DNA from: Pararobbsia silviterrae
GTDB lineage: Bacteria > Pseudomonadota > Gammaproteobacteria > Burkholderiales > Burkholderiaceae
NCBI RefSeq assembly: GCF_003628125.1
Contig: NZ_RBZU01000001.1
Location: 62,001-126,000, forward strand
Direction of reading: 5' to 3'
DNA length: 64,000 nt
A program made the position numbers and the translations under genes. The notes under the pieces were generated by a model. The model was not told the origin of the DNA and did not search any database. It was given only the letters and a program-made list of their open reading frames with translations. Below, in pieces: positions 45,963 to 57,100 of the stretch; within the stretch, counting starts at the first letter, position 1; every line of letters begins with the position of its first letter.

Positions 45963-48704
45963 TCAAGCGGCCAGCGGCTCCACGTCGCAACGAAACACCG
46001 TCACATCGGAATGCGCACCGATCTTGCGAATCGACTTGAACTTGCCCGACTTGCGCAGCGATTCCTCAAGCGGCTCGTAGAAGAACAGCATCGCATTTGC
46101 AGCCCGCGCAAGATAATCGGCCGCATAGCCCGATACGATCAGCGTCTGCTGCGTCCGGTCGACGAGCAGGTCGACGAGCTTCTCGTATGCCGATCGCGTC
46201 GGTTGATGGATCAGCACCTCGAAGCAGAGCACCAGGTCCTTCGAAGGAATCGTCTCGCGCACGTCCGAGCCGTCGAGCAACTGGAACTGCCAATCGGGTT
46301 TGGCGCGACGCGCAACCTCGATCGCGCGATCGGATGTGTCGAGGCCAACGTAATTGCGTAGCGCGAGTCCCTTGACCACCTCGAGATCGCCGCATCCGAC
46401 ATCGAGCACGCTCTCCGCGTCCTGCGCACCGTTCTCGATCAGGAGTTCGCGCTTGTATTGAAGATTCTCGCCGCGCGATCCGACACCCGAGCCGCGCTCA
46501 ATGAAATGCGCGTACCGGAAATTCCAGAACAGGGTGCTATGGAAGTGCTTGTCCATCTGCGCATTCGCCTTGAGCACCGCGTCTCGTCCACGCGCATCCA
46601 GCGTCACGCGCGGCTCCAACTTGCCGGTCACGCCGATGCTTGAGTCGTGGTAATGCATCATCGCGATCGGCGCCTTTTCGTTCAGGTATCGATGCTTGCC
46701 TTCGGTGTGGATGAAGTAGTTCAGATTCGACGGCGCGTTGCGATAGGGAACACTGCCGACATTGATCGCCAGCCACATTGAAATCTGATCGACGTGGATT
46801 TCCTTGCCCGCACGCCGCAACGGCTCCATGTGCTTCAGAAGCCAGTTCGCCGACGTGCGCCACATCTCGTCGACCATCTCGCACATCGCTTTGGGAATCG
46901 AGTAAAAGCCGCCGTTGCAATTGCCGACATACGTGACGTCGTCGCTGGCATCGACCTGCATCGGCTGCGGGACGCGCTTCATCTTCGCGAGCCGTCCGAT
47001 CTCGTCGAGCACGTCGGTCGACGGATTGGGAAAGTCGACGACCTTCGCCATCAGCGCATCGTCGCGCAGGAACGGACGAATATCGGCGAGCACGATCGTG
47101 TCCGTATCGAGCAGAACGGCTTTGCCGAACTTGTACGCGTGCAGATTCGCAAGTTGCGCGATCTTGTTGCAGTAGCGTCCATCGCCAAATCGTTCGATCT
47201 GATGGACCGAGCACCCCATTTCGACGAACACGTCGCGTACGTCCGCACCGACCTCGGGCGTGAACTGGACGTGCACTTCAGACGGGTGATCGCAACTATG
47301 TTCGATCAACGAGTGCGCGAGGTAGTAACCCTGGTACGCGAACTTGGTATCGACATCGACGATGAACGAAAAAATCGCATCCGGCACGCCCTTCGGTCGC
47401 TTTTTGTTCGTGCTCGGCGTGACCGAGGACACGACCGGCACAACGGGCGCGTCATTGGAGCGTAACGCCGAAATGGGCGTCGTCGCGGGCGCGATACTCA
47501 GGTCCGCATGCATCGCGGGTCCGCCGGTCTGCGGTGCCGTCAGCACCGGACCCGACGCGTCGAGCGCGTGCACCGTGGGAGGCGCAACGGCGACCGCGCT
47601 GTTGCCTGCGTTCGCAATCGCGTTCAACGCCTGCTCTGCCTCGTGTTGCACGAGTTGCTTGACGAGATCCTGCGACTGCTTGAACTGGCCAGCCAGGGCC
47701 TGCAATTGACGCTGCGATTCGGCGATGACCCGATCGCGTTCCTGAATACCGTTCGACAAGGTCTGAATTGCTCGATCGCGCTCGGCGATCTGCTTCTGGA
47801 GGTTGCCGACTTGCGGACTCGCACCTGCTTCGACGCGTTGCAGAATCGGCGTCAGATCGCGCAGCAACGCGCGCCCGCGTTCGACGGCGGACACCAGTGC
47901 ATCCGATTCCGATGCGCCGCGACAGGCGCGGTCGAGCGCCTGGAACAGCTGCGCGACAGCGGGCGGGGACACACGAACCAGATCGAGATCCTGCGGCTGG
48001 AACCGCGTGTGACGCAGGCCGCCTTCGAGAAACTCCTCGCTGAAGGTCTGCACGTGCCGCGCGTCGAGCGCAAGCCCCATCTCGCGCGCCATGCGTTCGA
48101 GCTCGGGTCCCGGCGCATCGAGCAACGTGTCGTAGTCGACAAGCACGCGCGATACGTCGCGCGTCGCGATCAGCGCGGGCACCACATGGGCAAGCCAGAG
48201 CAGGTACGACAACTCTTCGGTGAAGCCATCACGCTTGGCGAGCGACTGCACGACACTCATCGGATTGCGCACCGCGATCACATAACTGACCGGGACCCCC
48301 ACGCGATCGAACACCGGTTTCCAGAACGCCATCAGCCGCGCAATACGCGGGTCCTTGAGCGCAAAGATCCGGCCGTTGATCTTGCCGCGCAGCAGGGTCA
48401 GCGCGCGGATCTGGAAACCGTCGAGCACCGCGGGCGGGAGACGCTCGAGGTCAAAATCGCGGATCGAATGCCACTCGATGCCGAGCGCGTTCATGAGCTC
48501 GATATTGAGTCGATTGACGTCGACGTCTTCGAAGAATCCCTTTTCGTTGTTGCCGCCCACCGCGGGCATCAAGTTGTCGCCGAAGTCCGCGCCCAACGTC
48601 GCCATCGCACGCGTGATCGCGCTCGTCCCGCTGCGATGCATGCCGAGTATGACTATCAGGCGACCCTGCGTCGCGCCGCTTTGGAATTGAGTCTCTTCCA
48701 TCAT
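45963..48704 (-). CDS. Sulfotransferase-coiled coil-glycosyltransferase-methyltransferase fusion
   Basis: A 913-residue multidomain protein. (1) About 15-275: P-loop sulfotransferase fold with VILGMHRSGTSAITRAM (5'-PSB loop) and IAVRNPMSVVQSLAKRDGF (3'-PB loop). (2) About 290-365: coiled coil (NLQKQIAERDRAIQTLSNGI). (3) Pro/Thr/Ala linker about 365-440. (4) About 440-725: GT8-like glycosyltransferase with LLDTDTIVLADIRPFL and EIHVDQISMWLAIN. (5) About 755-913: class I SAM methyltransferase with VLDVGCGDLEVVKGL. ATG 48704, or 48701, follows TTAGGA. CysC lies 73 bp upstream and could supply PAPS. It probably modifies one glycan with three chemistries; substrates are unknown. Confidence 0.85.
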   Translation of the reverse strand: MMEETQFQSGATQGRLIVILGMHRSGTSAITRAMATLGADFGDNLMPAVGGNNEKGFFEDVDVNRLNIELMNALGIEWHSIRDFDLERLPPAVLDGFQIRALTLLRGKINGRIFALKDPRIARLMAFWKPVFDRVGVPVSYVIAVRNPMSVVQSLAKRDGFTEELSYLLWLAHVVPALIATRDVSRVLVDYDTLLDAPGPELERMAREMGLALDARHVQTFSEEFLEGGLRHTRFQPQDLDLVRVSPPAVAQLFQALDRACRGASESDALVSAVERGRALLRDLTPILQRVEAGASPQVGNLQKQIAERDRAIQTLSNGIQERDRVIAESQRQLQALAGQFKQSQDLVKQLVQHEAEQALNAIANAGNSAVAVAPPTVHALDASGPVLTAPQTGGPAMHADLSIAPATTPISALRSNDAPVVPVVSSVTPSTNKKRPKGVPDAIFSFIVDVDTKFAYQGYYLAHSLIEHSCDHPSEVHVQFTPEVGADVRDVFVEMGCSVHQIERFGDGRYCNKIAQLANLHAYKFGKAVLLDTDTIVLADIRPFLRDDALMAKVVDFPNPSTDVLDEIGRLAKMKRVPQPMQVDASDDVTYVGNCNGGFYSIPKAMCEMVDEMWRTSANWLLKHMEPLRRAGKEIHVDQISMWLAINVGSVPYRNAPSNLNYFIHTEGKHRYLNEKAPIAMMHYHDSSIGVTGKLEPRVTLDARGRDAVLKANAQMDKHFHSTLFWNFRYAHFIERGSGVGSRGENLQYKRELLIENGAQDAESVLDVGCGDLEVVKGLALRNYVGLDTSDRAIEVARRAKPDWQFQLLDGSDVRETIPSKDLVLCFEVLIHQPTRSAYEKLVDLLVDRTQQTLIVSGYAADYLARAANAMLFFYEPLEESLRKSGKFKSIRKIGAHSDVTVFRCDVEPLAA

Positions 48705-48777
48705 CGTTTCCTAATGAATTGCGTTGAAACACGCAGCACGCCGCGTCCTGGGCCCCCACAGGTGCGACGTCCGCGCA

Positions 48778-49476
48778 TCAGCCGATCGCGTGCGCTTCGG
48801 CTTCCTTTTCCGCGCGCGGCAATGCGTCGCTCAACGCGGCTCGATTCAGCATCGCGATGATCGTTGCGGCTGCGCTTTCGGGTGAGCACGATGTCGTGTC
48901 GAGCACGATCTCCGCGTGTTCGGGCCGCTCGTAAGGCGAGTCGATCGCCGTGAAGTTGCGGATCTCGCCGCGTCGCGCCTTCTTGTAGAGCCCCTTCGGA
49001 TCGCGCGCTTCGGCAACGTCGAGCGGCGTGTCGACAAAGACCTCGATGAACCGCCCCGCGCCGATGAGTTCGCGCGCGCGACGCCGGTCCGCGCTGAACG
49101 GCGAGATCAGGCAGACGATCGTGATGAGACCCGCATCAACCATGAGCTTCGCGACTTCAGACACGCGCCGGATGTTCTCGACGCGATCCGCATCGGAAAA
49201 GCCCAGGTCGCTGTTCAGGCCGTAGCGCAGATTGTCGCCGTCGAGCAGATATGTGAGCCGTCCCGCCGCATGAAGCTGCTTCTCGACGACGTTCGCGATC
49301 GTCGATTTCCCCGCGCCCGACAAGCCCGTGAACCACAACACGCATGGGGTATTGCCGGTCAGTGCGGCGCGCGACGCCGCGCTGACTTCAACCTGTTGCC
49401 ACACGACATTCGAGGCCCGTTCACGCGGTGCCCGCGCCTCGGATGCACGTCGTTGTTCGTTCCATCCTTCCTGCAT
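48778..49476 (-). CDS. cysC: Adenylylsulfate (APS) kinase
   Basis: A 232-residue APS kinase that phosphorylates adenosine 5'-phosphosulfate to PAPS, the donor for sulfotransferases. P-loop [16 protein letters not shown] (about 50-65), [17 protein letters not shown], the [11 protein letters not shown] loop with the conserved Ser, and [21 protein letters not shown] are all present. Start ATG 49476 has AAGGTGG upstream. Usual partners (cysDN ATP sulfurylase) are not adjacent; instead it sits 73 bp before the sulfotransferase fusion, which points to glycan sulfation rather than general assimilation. Confidence 0.94.
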   Translation of the reverse strand: MQEGWNEQRRASEARAPRERASNVVWQQVEVSAASRAALTGNTPCVLWFTGLSGAGKSTIANVVEKQLHAAGRLTYLLDGDNLRYGLNSDLGFSDADRVENIRRVSEVAKLMVDAGLITIVCLISPFSADRRRARELIGAGRFIEVFVDTPLDVAEARDPKGLYKKARRGEIRNFTAIDSPYERPEHAEIVLDTTSCSPESAAATIIAMLNRAALSDALPRAEKEAEAHAIG

Positions 49477-49689
49477 GATCGCCACCTTGGAATCGTTGCG
49501 CGGCGTCCTGCTTGTCGCGTCGTCCGCCGCCCCGCGCCGCGCACGAACGACAGGACCGTCGACCGTCGGCCACGTACGCCATTGCGCGAGTTTCGAACAG
49601 TATGCGGCGGGAAGTCGCGCGCGAAACCCTGGAATAACGACGCAAATGCGCTGCAATTCATTGCGCGGAACGTGTTGCGGCGACAATGC

Positions 49690-51108
49690 TCACACGGTCG
49701 ATACGCTCGCCCGTTCGGGCGCGGTCACGAGCATCTGTGCCAAGCGGGCCGCATGCATGCGCAGCTCGGGCACCGCGGTCGCTTCCCAGTCGCGCGCGCG
49801 CAGCAGCGGCCCCGCATAGCGGAGCACCGAACTCAGCCGGCCGTCGGCGCCGACGAGACGATAGGCGTCATCGACGTCGATGCCCGTGCGCGCCGCGTCG
49901 ACCTGCATCGTGCCGTCCGCGAGCAAGGCCTGAATCAAGGGATCGGCGACGCCGGTCACTTGACTGCTCGGTCCCGTGCAATTGATCACGTAGCCGACCT
50001 CGAACGACGTCACGGACGACGTGCCGCGCTGCCGAAGCTCGACCGCGATCGCGTCGCCGCGTGCTTCGAGGCGCACGAGATGTCCCGCATGAATCCGCAA
50101 ATGTCCGGCGCTCACCCAGTCGTGGAACATCCGATGCGAATCGGGTGCGGTCCGATGCCGATGCACGTCCCAATAGGGTTGCAGATGCCGCAGGAAGCGC
50201 CGGCGCTCGGCGAGCGCCAGACGCTGCCAGAGCGCGGCCGTATGGGGCCGAAGCGCCGCGACGATATCGCGCCAGTCGAACCCTTCCGCCTGCCGCGCCT
50301 CGATTTCCTCGCGCAGCGCACGAACATAGCCACGCACATGCGAACCCATGCGCAGCACAAGTTCCGATGCATCGAACGGCGTCGGCGTTTCGTGGCCCGT
50401 CCGGTGACCTTGCGGCATGAGCCCGCGACGTGACACCGCATGACACCGGCGCGCCGGGTTATCGGCCGCGAGATGCAGCGCGACGTCCACGGCCGTCAGA
50501 CCCGTGCCGATCAGCAGCACGTTTTCATGCGCGGGCACGCGAGCGAGCGCACCCGGTTGCCACGGATCGCGAATGTAGCGTGTGTCGGCATAGACTGACG
50601 CGTCGTCGAGACGCGGATTCGCGGGCGCGAAATGGCCACACGCGAGCACGACGTGATCCGCATGCACGGTGTCACCGTCGCGCAGACGCACGACCGCCGA
50701 CTCGCGTCCGTCATCCGTACGCAGCGATCCGATGCGCACGACCTCGCCGACGAGCCGGATCAGCTCGCCCCGCGAGGCGTGGCGCATCTCCGCGTCGCTC
50801 AGACAGTGTTCGAGATAACTGCCGTAGATCTGCCGCGCGACGAACGTCTTGGGCGTGACGGCCGGATCGGCCGCGCGGCAGAACTCGACGAAACTCTGGG
50901 GGTCGTCGGCGAGCAAGCTCATATTGCCCGCGGGCACGTTGAGCAAGTGCTGATTGTCGTGCGTCCCGTAGGCGACGCCGCGCGCCATCTGGCCCGATCG
51001 GTTGATCATGACGACGCGCACGCCCTCGGGCGCAGCCATGCGCAGCACGTTCACCGCGAGCGCGGTGCCCGTAAAGCCGCCGCCAATGATCAGGACTGTC
51101 CGTTTCAT
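49690..51108 (-). CDS. FAD/NAD(P)-binding oxidoreductase-like protein
   Basis: A 472-residue protein with an N-terminal dinucleotide-binding fold TVLIIGGGFTGTALAVNVL (about 4-22), LNVPAGNMSLLADDP, a second Rossmann site LLIGTGLTAVDVALHLA (about 195-211) and the C-terminal GYVINCTGPSSQV. The pattern fits the FAD-NAD(P)-binding family PF13454, whose members include putative amine or hydroxylamine oxidoreductases; substrates are mostly unknown. It lies 98 bp after the 567-residue unknown gene and 213 bp before cysC, all on the minus strand. Confidence 0.83.
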   Translation of the reverse strand: MKRTVLIIGGGFTGTALAVNVLRMAAPEGVRVVMINRSGQMARGVAYGTHDNQHLLNVPAGNMSLLADDPQSFVEFCRAADPAVTPKTFVARQIYGSYLEHCLSDAEMRHASRGELIRLVGEVVRIGSLRTDDGRESAVVRLRDGDTVHADHVVLACGHFAPANPRLDDASVYADTRYIRDPWQPGALARVPAHENVLLIGTGLTAVDVALHLAADNPARRCHAVSRRGLMPQGHRTGHETPTPFDASELVLRMGSHVRGYVRALREEIEARQAEGFDWRDIVAALRPHTAALWQRLALAERRRFLRHLQPYWDVHRHRTAPDSHRMFHDWVSAGHLRIHAGHLVRLEARGDAIAVELRQRGTSSVTSFEVGYVINCTGPSSQVTGVADPLIQALLADGTMQVDAARTGIDVDDAYRLVGADGRLSSVLRYAGPLLRARDWEATAVPELRMHAARLAQMLVTAPERASVSTV

Positions 51109-51206
51109 CTTTCGTGCCTCATTCAGACAGGGTCATGACAGCATGCGCCGCGCACGCCGTCAGCGTGCTTGCCCTGTCGAACCCAACTCACAATTCTGCA
51201 CGCGCT

Positions 51207-52910
51207 TCAATGCAGTTGCAGCGTGCCCGGCGCTTGCGCGACGCGCCGATGTAGGTGTCCGCAAAACTCGGCGCCCCAATCGATCTGCGAATGTGCCTGC
51301 TCCATATGATCGAGCAACAGCGCGCTCGCGAGCCATTCGACCGCCCGAGCCCATCGACGGCCGTTCGCGCGGAGTTCCGCCGCCGTGTGGTGCTTGAGGA
51401 GCCCGCGCAACACCCGATCGACATGCTCGACAGCCTCGATCCAGAAATCCTTTCGATAGACGCCGACGTTCAGCGCCCCAGGTACGACTCGCACCGGATC
51501 AACCAGCGCCGACTGCTGATCGGGCCTCAACACACCGAGCTCGATCGCGATCGAGGCGAGCCGTTCGAGCGTCGCGCGATCCGGCGTGTTTGCATCGCGC
51601 GTCACAGGCTCGGGTGCCGCAAACAGGAAATCGCGCGTTCCCGGCTCCATGGCGCGCGCGACGCCGGCTTCATCGTCGAGCGCAACCCCGACGAACGCGG
51701 GCGGACTGATGAACGCGTCGTCATGACAGAGTCCGATGCGTAACACCTTGATGCCCTTCGACAGATACTCGCGAATCGCAAACATCCCGACGATCGGGCC
51801 GAGCGACTCGAAATGAGGCCCCCAGGTCGGTGACAGATTGCTCGCGCTGACCACCTCTGTGCTTCGCGGCGCGTTCATCACCACGCGCGAGACATACTTC
51901 GGATACGCAAAAGACGGCCCTGCGTCGATCAGGCTCACGTACAGAATATGCGGCGTCTTGACCTTGACCGTCCGAATGAAGCCCTTCTTGGTCGGTTCGT
52001 AGCTCGCCCCTCTGCAAGCGACCATAATCGTGCCGCGCAACGTATAGAACGCTTCGAGAAGCTTCGGATCCTGCGTCACGAGGTAGTCGTTTTTCAGGCG
52101 ATCGAGCAGCATCATCTGGTCGATGTATTGGATATACGCAGGCTCGGAACTCGGCATCTTGCGCACGTCGTACGCGCAGACACGCACGTTCGGCGACAGG
52201 GCGAGCACGAGCGACGCGATGCGCTCGAGCAGAAAGACCTTCATGCCGACGGGCAGCCGATAAATCGTGTTCGAGTTGAGCAACGTGGCAAGCTCGGTCT
52301 GATTCGCCTCGCACATCTCGAAGAGCCGTTCGGTCAGTCCGAACCACATTTTCCAGAAACTCGGCTTCGCGACGAAGTAATTGCAATAGACGGCCGAGCG
52401 CAGCGTCATCACGAGCTTCTCGATGTCCACATCGAGACCGATGGTCTGCAAATACTGCTGCGCGACTTCGAGATGCCCCGGATGATTGAGATTGCCCTGC
52501 TCGAAGACGTTCAGATAGCAGGCGGCATCCTGGATGAACGGCGAAAACGTATAAACGTCATGCCCGGGATTCGCCTCGATAAACGCATGCACGTCTTGCG
52601 CGCTGAGGTGCGTCTTGTTCCTAAACGCCGGCGAGAAAAACCCATACAGCGCATTCGCGTCGAGCGTCGTATTGAGGAAATAATTGCGGATCGCCCAGTA
52701 TTCGCGCCAATCGGGGCGCGTATTGGCGATGTTATCGAGCGGAATGAATCCCGGATCGGCCTGCGAACGCGTTCGCTCGTCGTAATAAATCTGAAAGATG
52801 TTCGCTTGCATCGCCTGCCATCCGCTTTTATCCCAATATCGAGTATCGGTGAGATTCGCGGACGGCGAATCCGCGAACTGGAGCCCGATTCGGGCCCAAT
52901 TCGCGATCAT
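51207..52910 (-). CDS. Conserved protein of unknown function, glycan-locus type
   Basis: A 567-residue protein that I cannot assign to a family with confidence. NIFQIYYDERTRSQADPGFI (about 37-56) followed by PDWREYWAIRNYF resembles unannotated proteins seen in polysaccharide loci, and its HDVYTFSPFIQDAACYLNVF recalls small GT-like domains that set sugar transfer. About 300-430 hold alternating strands and helices (ILYVSLIDAGPSFAYPKYVS, IKVLRIGLCHDDAFI). No signal peptide or transmembrane helix. Its start is only 12 bp after the stop of the binding-protein gene, so it may be cotranscribed with it. Confidence 0.7.
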   Translation of the reverse strand: MIANWARIGLQFADSPSANLTDTRYWDKSGWQAMQANIFQIYYDERTRSQADPGFIPLDNIANTRPDWREYWAIRNYFLNTTLDANALYGFFSPAFRNKTHLSAQDVHAFIEANPGHDVYTFSPFIQDAACYLNVFEQGNLNHPGHLEVAQQYLQTIGLDVDIEKLVMTLRSAVYCNYFVAKPSFWKMWFGLTERLFEMCEANQTELATLLNSNTIYRLPVGMKVFLLERIASLVLALSPNVRVCAYDVRKMPSSEPAYIQYIDQMMLLDRLKNDYLVTQDPKLLEAFYTLRGTIMVACRGASYEPTKKGFIRTVKVKTPHILYVSLIDAGPSFAYPKYVSRVVMNAPRSTEVVSASNLSPTWGPHFESLGPIVGMFAIREYLSKGIKVLRIGLCHDDAFISPPAFVGVALDDEAGVARAMEPGTRDFLFAAPEPVTRDANTPDRATLERLASIAIELGVLRPDQQSALVDPVRVVPGALNVGVYRKDFWIEAVEHVDRVLRGLLKHHTAAELRANGRRWARAVEWLASALLLDHMEQAHSQIDWGAEFCGHLHRRVAQAPGTLQLH

Positions 52911-52922
52911 TACACCTGAAAA

Positions 52923-54068
52923 CTACTTGCCGCCGACCGTCTGCAACGTCGTCCACTTGCCGTCGACGACCTTGTACAGCGTGATGCCGCCGTTCTTGAG
53001 ATCGCCCTTCGCGTCGTAGCCGAGGTCGGTCGACGTGACCGACGGCATGTCCGTCTTCGCGAGGAAAGGCAGATATTTCGCCGGATCGGTCGAATTCGCG
53101 GCCTTCATTGCGAGGAACAGCGCCATCGCGCCGTCATAGCCGTACGGCGAGTACGTTTCCGGATCCTTGCCGAAGCGCTTGCGATACGCATCGAGATACT
53201 TCTGTCCGCCCGGCATGTTCTCCATCGGCAGACCGGCCAGCGAGGCCACGACACCGTCCGCCGCGGGGCCCGCGATCTTGAGGAACGTATCGGACTTGAC
53301 CATTTCGCCGCCCATCAGCGTCGACTTGATGCTGAGTTCCTTCATCTGCTTGGCCATCGGCGCGGCCTGCGCGTCCGCGCCGCCATAGAACACGCCGTCC
53401 GGACTCTTCGACTTGATCTTCGTGAGCACGGCCTTGAAGTCGACCGCCTTGTCGTTCGTGTATTCGCGATCGACGATCGTCGCGCCGGCGGCCTTCGCGG
53501 CCTTCTCGAACTGGTCGGCCAGACCCTGGCCGTATGCCGTGCGGTCGTCGATGATCGCGATCTTCTTGAAGCCGAGCCCCTTGACCGCGTAGGTCCCGAC
53601 AACCGAGCCCTGCTGCGTATCCGACGTCATCATCCGGAACGTCGTCTTGTAGCCTTGCTGCGTGTATTCGGGTGCGGTCGCCATCGCGACCTGCGGGATC
53701 CCCGCGGCCGCGTAGATACGCGAGGCCGGAATCGTCGTGCCCGAATTGAAGTGGCCGATCATGCCCTTGATGCCGTCGTCGACGAGCTTCTGCGCGACCG
53801 TCGTCCCGACGCGCGGATCGGCCTGATCGTCAGCCGTATCGAGCACGATGCGCACAGGCTTGCCGTCGATCACGGGCTTGGTCGCGTTGAAATCCTCGAC
53901 AGCGAGCGTGACGCCATTGAGGAAGTCTTGTCCGTAGTGCGCCTGCGCCCCCGTCATCGGCGCCGCAAAACCGACCTTCACGTCCTCGACCGTCTGTGCC
54001 GAAGCCATGCCGGCCAGGGCCACATACGCGGCTGCCGCGGCAGCGCAATGTTTGATCGTCAATTTCAT
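52923..54068 (-). CDS. Branched-chain amino-acid-type ABC transporter binding protein
   Basis: A 381-residue LivJ/LivK-family periplasmic protein with a signal peptide (cleavage likely after GMASA, residue 24). The mature protein runs VEDVKVGFAAPMTGAQAHYG, then GHFNSGTTIPASRIYAAAGI and DDRTAYGQGLADQFEKAAK, all typical of Peripla_BP_6. A Shine-Dalgarno GGAGGG lies upstream of ATG 54068. No LivHMGF permease genes adjoin, so it works with transporter subunits encoded elsewhere or is an orphan receptor. It lies 93 bp past putA on the same strand. Confidence 0.92.
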   Translation of the reverse strand: MKLTIKHCAAAAAAYVALAGMASAQTVEDVKVGFAAPMTGAQAHYGQDFLNGVTLAVEDFNATKPVIDGKPVRIVLDTADDQADPRVGTTVAQKLVDDGIKGMIGHFNSGTTIPASRIYAAAGIPQVAMATAPEYTQQGYKTTFRMMTSDTQQGSVVGTYAVKGLGFKKIAIIDDRTAYGQGLADQFEKAAKAAGATIVDREYTNDKAVDFKAVLTKIKSKSPDGVFYGGADAQAAPMAKQMKELSIKSTLMGGEMVKSDTFLKIAGPAADGVVASLAGLPMENMPGGQKYLDAYRKRFGKDPETYSPYGYDGAMALFLAMKAANSTDPAKYLPFLAKTDMPSVTSTDLGYDAKGDLKNGGITLYKVVDGKWTTLQTVGGK

Positions 54069-54161
54069 TCGCTTTTCCCTCCCTGATGCCTGTTGTCAAA
54101 AATCGGACACGCGTTCCGATCGCCCCACTCTTGCTTACCGTCGCGCCACCGGGATCGCCGG

Positions 54162-57100
54162 TCAGCCGATCGTCATCAAGTTTGCATTGCCGCCTGCCGC
54201 GGCCGTGTTCACGCTGACCGACCGCTCGCTGAGCAGACGCTCGACCGCGTAGTCGTCGTGTCCGCTTTCGAGCGCACCCGACGCCACGCCCTGCACCGTC
54301 ACGATCGGACCCGGCCGCCGCGCGACCCGCCGGATCAGCGCGTGCAATTCGTCGCTGTCGCCTTCGAACAGCACGGCGTCGTAATGCACGCTGTCGTCGT
54401 CGGCGGCCTGGACCTCGATCCGGGCCTTGAGCGATGCCGGGACGTTCGCGGCGAGTTGTCCGCCGATGCCGGGCACGAACAACGCGCGATTACCCGTCGC
54501 GAGCGCGCACGCAAGCTGAGCGCGCGCTCCGCCGAGCGTCGACGGCACGCAGAGCACCGTGCCGCGCGGGCGCAATGCATACGTATTGCGCTCGCCCGTC
54601 GGGCCCGGCAGCGTCGCGCTCGCGCCCGCGAGCGGTCGCGCGAGATAGCGATCGCATCGCGCGACGTTCGTCGCGTCGTGTTGCGCATCGAGCCAGTCGC
54701 GATACGCGCGCAGCGCCTCGCTCGCCGATGCCGACGCGCCGGCCGCGCCATGGGCGGCGCCCGCGGATGCATGCGACGACGGTACCGATGCCGATGGCAG
54801 ATCGACGCTCAACGCCTGAGCGAGCGACGCGGGCAGCTCCGGCGGGCGCGTCGACAGCAGGCGCGGCAGGTAGAGCGGACCGCCGGCCTTCGGACCGGTA
54901 CCCGACAGCCCTTCGCCGCCGAACGGCTGCACGCCGACGACCGCCCCGATCACGTTGCGGTTCACATAGATATTGCCGACATGCGCCTGGTCGATCACAT
55001 GAGCGATCGTCTCGTCGATCCGCGTATGGATGCCGAGCGTGAGTCCGTATCCGGTCGCCTTGATCGCGTCGAGCAGCGCGTTGATCTTGCTGCGCTCGAA
55101 ACGCAACACGTGCAGCACGGGACCGAACACTTCGCGTTCGAGTTCGGCGAGCGTGTCGATCTCGATCAACGTCGGCGGCACGAAGGTGCCCGCACGCGTC
55201 GCATCGCCCGGATCGAACTGATGGACCGCATGGCCCTTCGCGCGCATGGCTTCGATATGGCTGTCGATCGTGCGCTTCGCCTCGGCGTCGATGAGCGGGC
55301 CCACGTCGGTCGACAGTCGATCGGGATTGCCAACCGAGAGTTCATTGATCGCGCCCTTGAGCATCGTGAGCACGCGCCCGGCGATGTCTTCCTGCAGACA
55401 CAGCACGCGCAGCGCCGAACAGCGTTGCCCGGCCGAATCGAACGCCGACTGCAGCACATCGAACACGACCTGCTCGGCAAGCGCCGACGAGTCGACGATC
55501 ATCGCGTTCTGGCCCCCCGTTTCGGCGATCAGCGGGATCGGCTTGCCATCGGGGTCGAGCCGTTCGGCGAGCGACGTCGCGATCAGGCGCGCGACCTCGG
55601 TCGAGCCCGTGAACATCACGCCGCGCGTACGCGCATCGGCGACGAGCGCCGCGCCGACCGTACCGCCGTCGCCGGGCACGAGTTGCACGGCACCGTGCGG
55701 CACGCCCGCCTCGCGCAGAATCCGCACGGCTTGGGCGGCGATCAGCGGCGTCTGCTCGGCCGGCTTCGCGACGACCGGATTGCCCGCGGCAAGCGCGGCC
55801 GACACCTGCCCCATGAAGATCGCGAGCGGAAAATTCCACGGACTGATACAGACGATGGGACCCAATGGGCGATGCGTATCGTTCGAGAACGCCTGGCGAA
55901 TCTGCGCCGCGTAGTAGCGGAGGAAATCGACGGCCTCGCGGACTTCGGCGATCGCGTTCGGCAACGACTTGCCGGCTTCGCGCACGATCAGGCCCATGAG
56001 CGTCGGCATGCTCGCTTCGAGCAGATCGGCCGCGCGATCGAGACAATCGGCGCGCGCATCGACAGGCGTCGCGGCCCAGATCGGCGCGGCGCCGACCGCG
56101 TTCGACATCGCCGTCGCGACCTGTGCGGCGCTCGCGTCGATCGTCGTGCCGACGATGTCGCGCAGGTCCGCCGGATTGCGGACCTCGCGCGGCGTACCCG
56201 GTGCGGCATCGGCCTCGACGAGCATCGGCGCCGCATGCCAGTTCTGGTTGCCGCTCGCGAGCAGCGCCGACGACAGCGAGGCCAGACGGTGCTCGTTCGC
56301 GAGATCGAGCCCCATCGAATTCGCGCGCTCCTGTCCGTAGAGTTCGCGCGGCAACGGGATCTTCGGATGCGGCGCGCCGACGGGCACGACGGCCGACGCC
56401 TGATCGACGGGGTCGGCGACCAGCGCGTCGATCTCGATGCCTTCGTCGCCGATCTGATTCACGAACGACGTGTTCGCGCCGTTTTCGAGCAAACGGCGCA
56501 CGAGGTAGGCGAGCAGCGTTTCATGCGTGCCGACGGGCGCATAGACGCGGCATGGCCGATTGAGCTTGTCGCGCCCCGTGACTTCCTCGTAGAGCGGCTC
56601 GCCCATGCCATGCAGGCACTGGAATTCGTATTGCCCGGGGTAGTAGTTCTGGCCCGCGAGATGGTAGATCGCCGCGAGCGTATGCGCGTTGTGCGTCGCG
56701 AACTGCGGATAGAACGCATCGGGCGCGCCGAGCAGCTTCTTCGCGCAGGCGAGATACGAAACGTCCGTGTAGATCTTGCGCGTGTAGACCGGATAGCCTT
56801 CGAGACCGTCGACTTGCGCGCGCTTGATCTCGCTGTCCCAGTACGCGCCTTTGACGAGCCGGATCATGAGCCGATGGCGGCTGCGTCGCGCGAGGTCGCC
56901 GAGATAGTCGATCACGAACGGACAGCGCTTCTGATACGCCTGCACGACGAAGCCGATGCCGTTCCAGCCCGCGAGGTCCGCGTCGAAGCACAGGGCTTCG
57001 AGCACGTCGAGCGACAGTTCGAGGCGATCGGCTTCTTCGGCGTCGATATTGAGGCCGATGTCGTAGCCGCGCGCGAGGATCGCGAGCGCGCGCACGCGCG

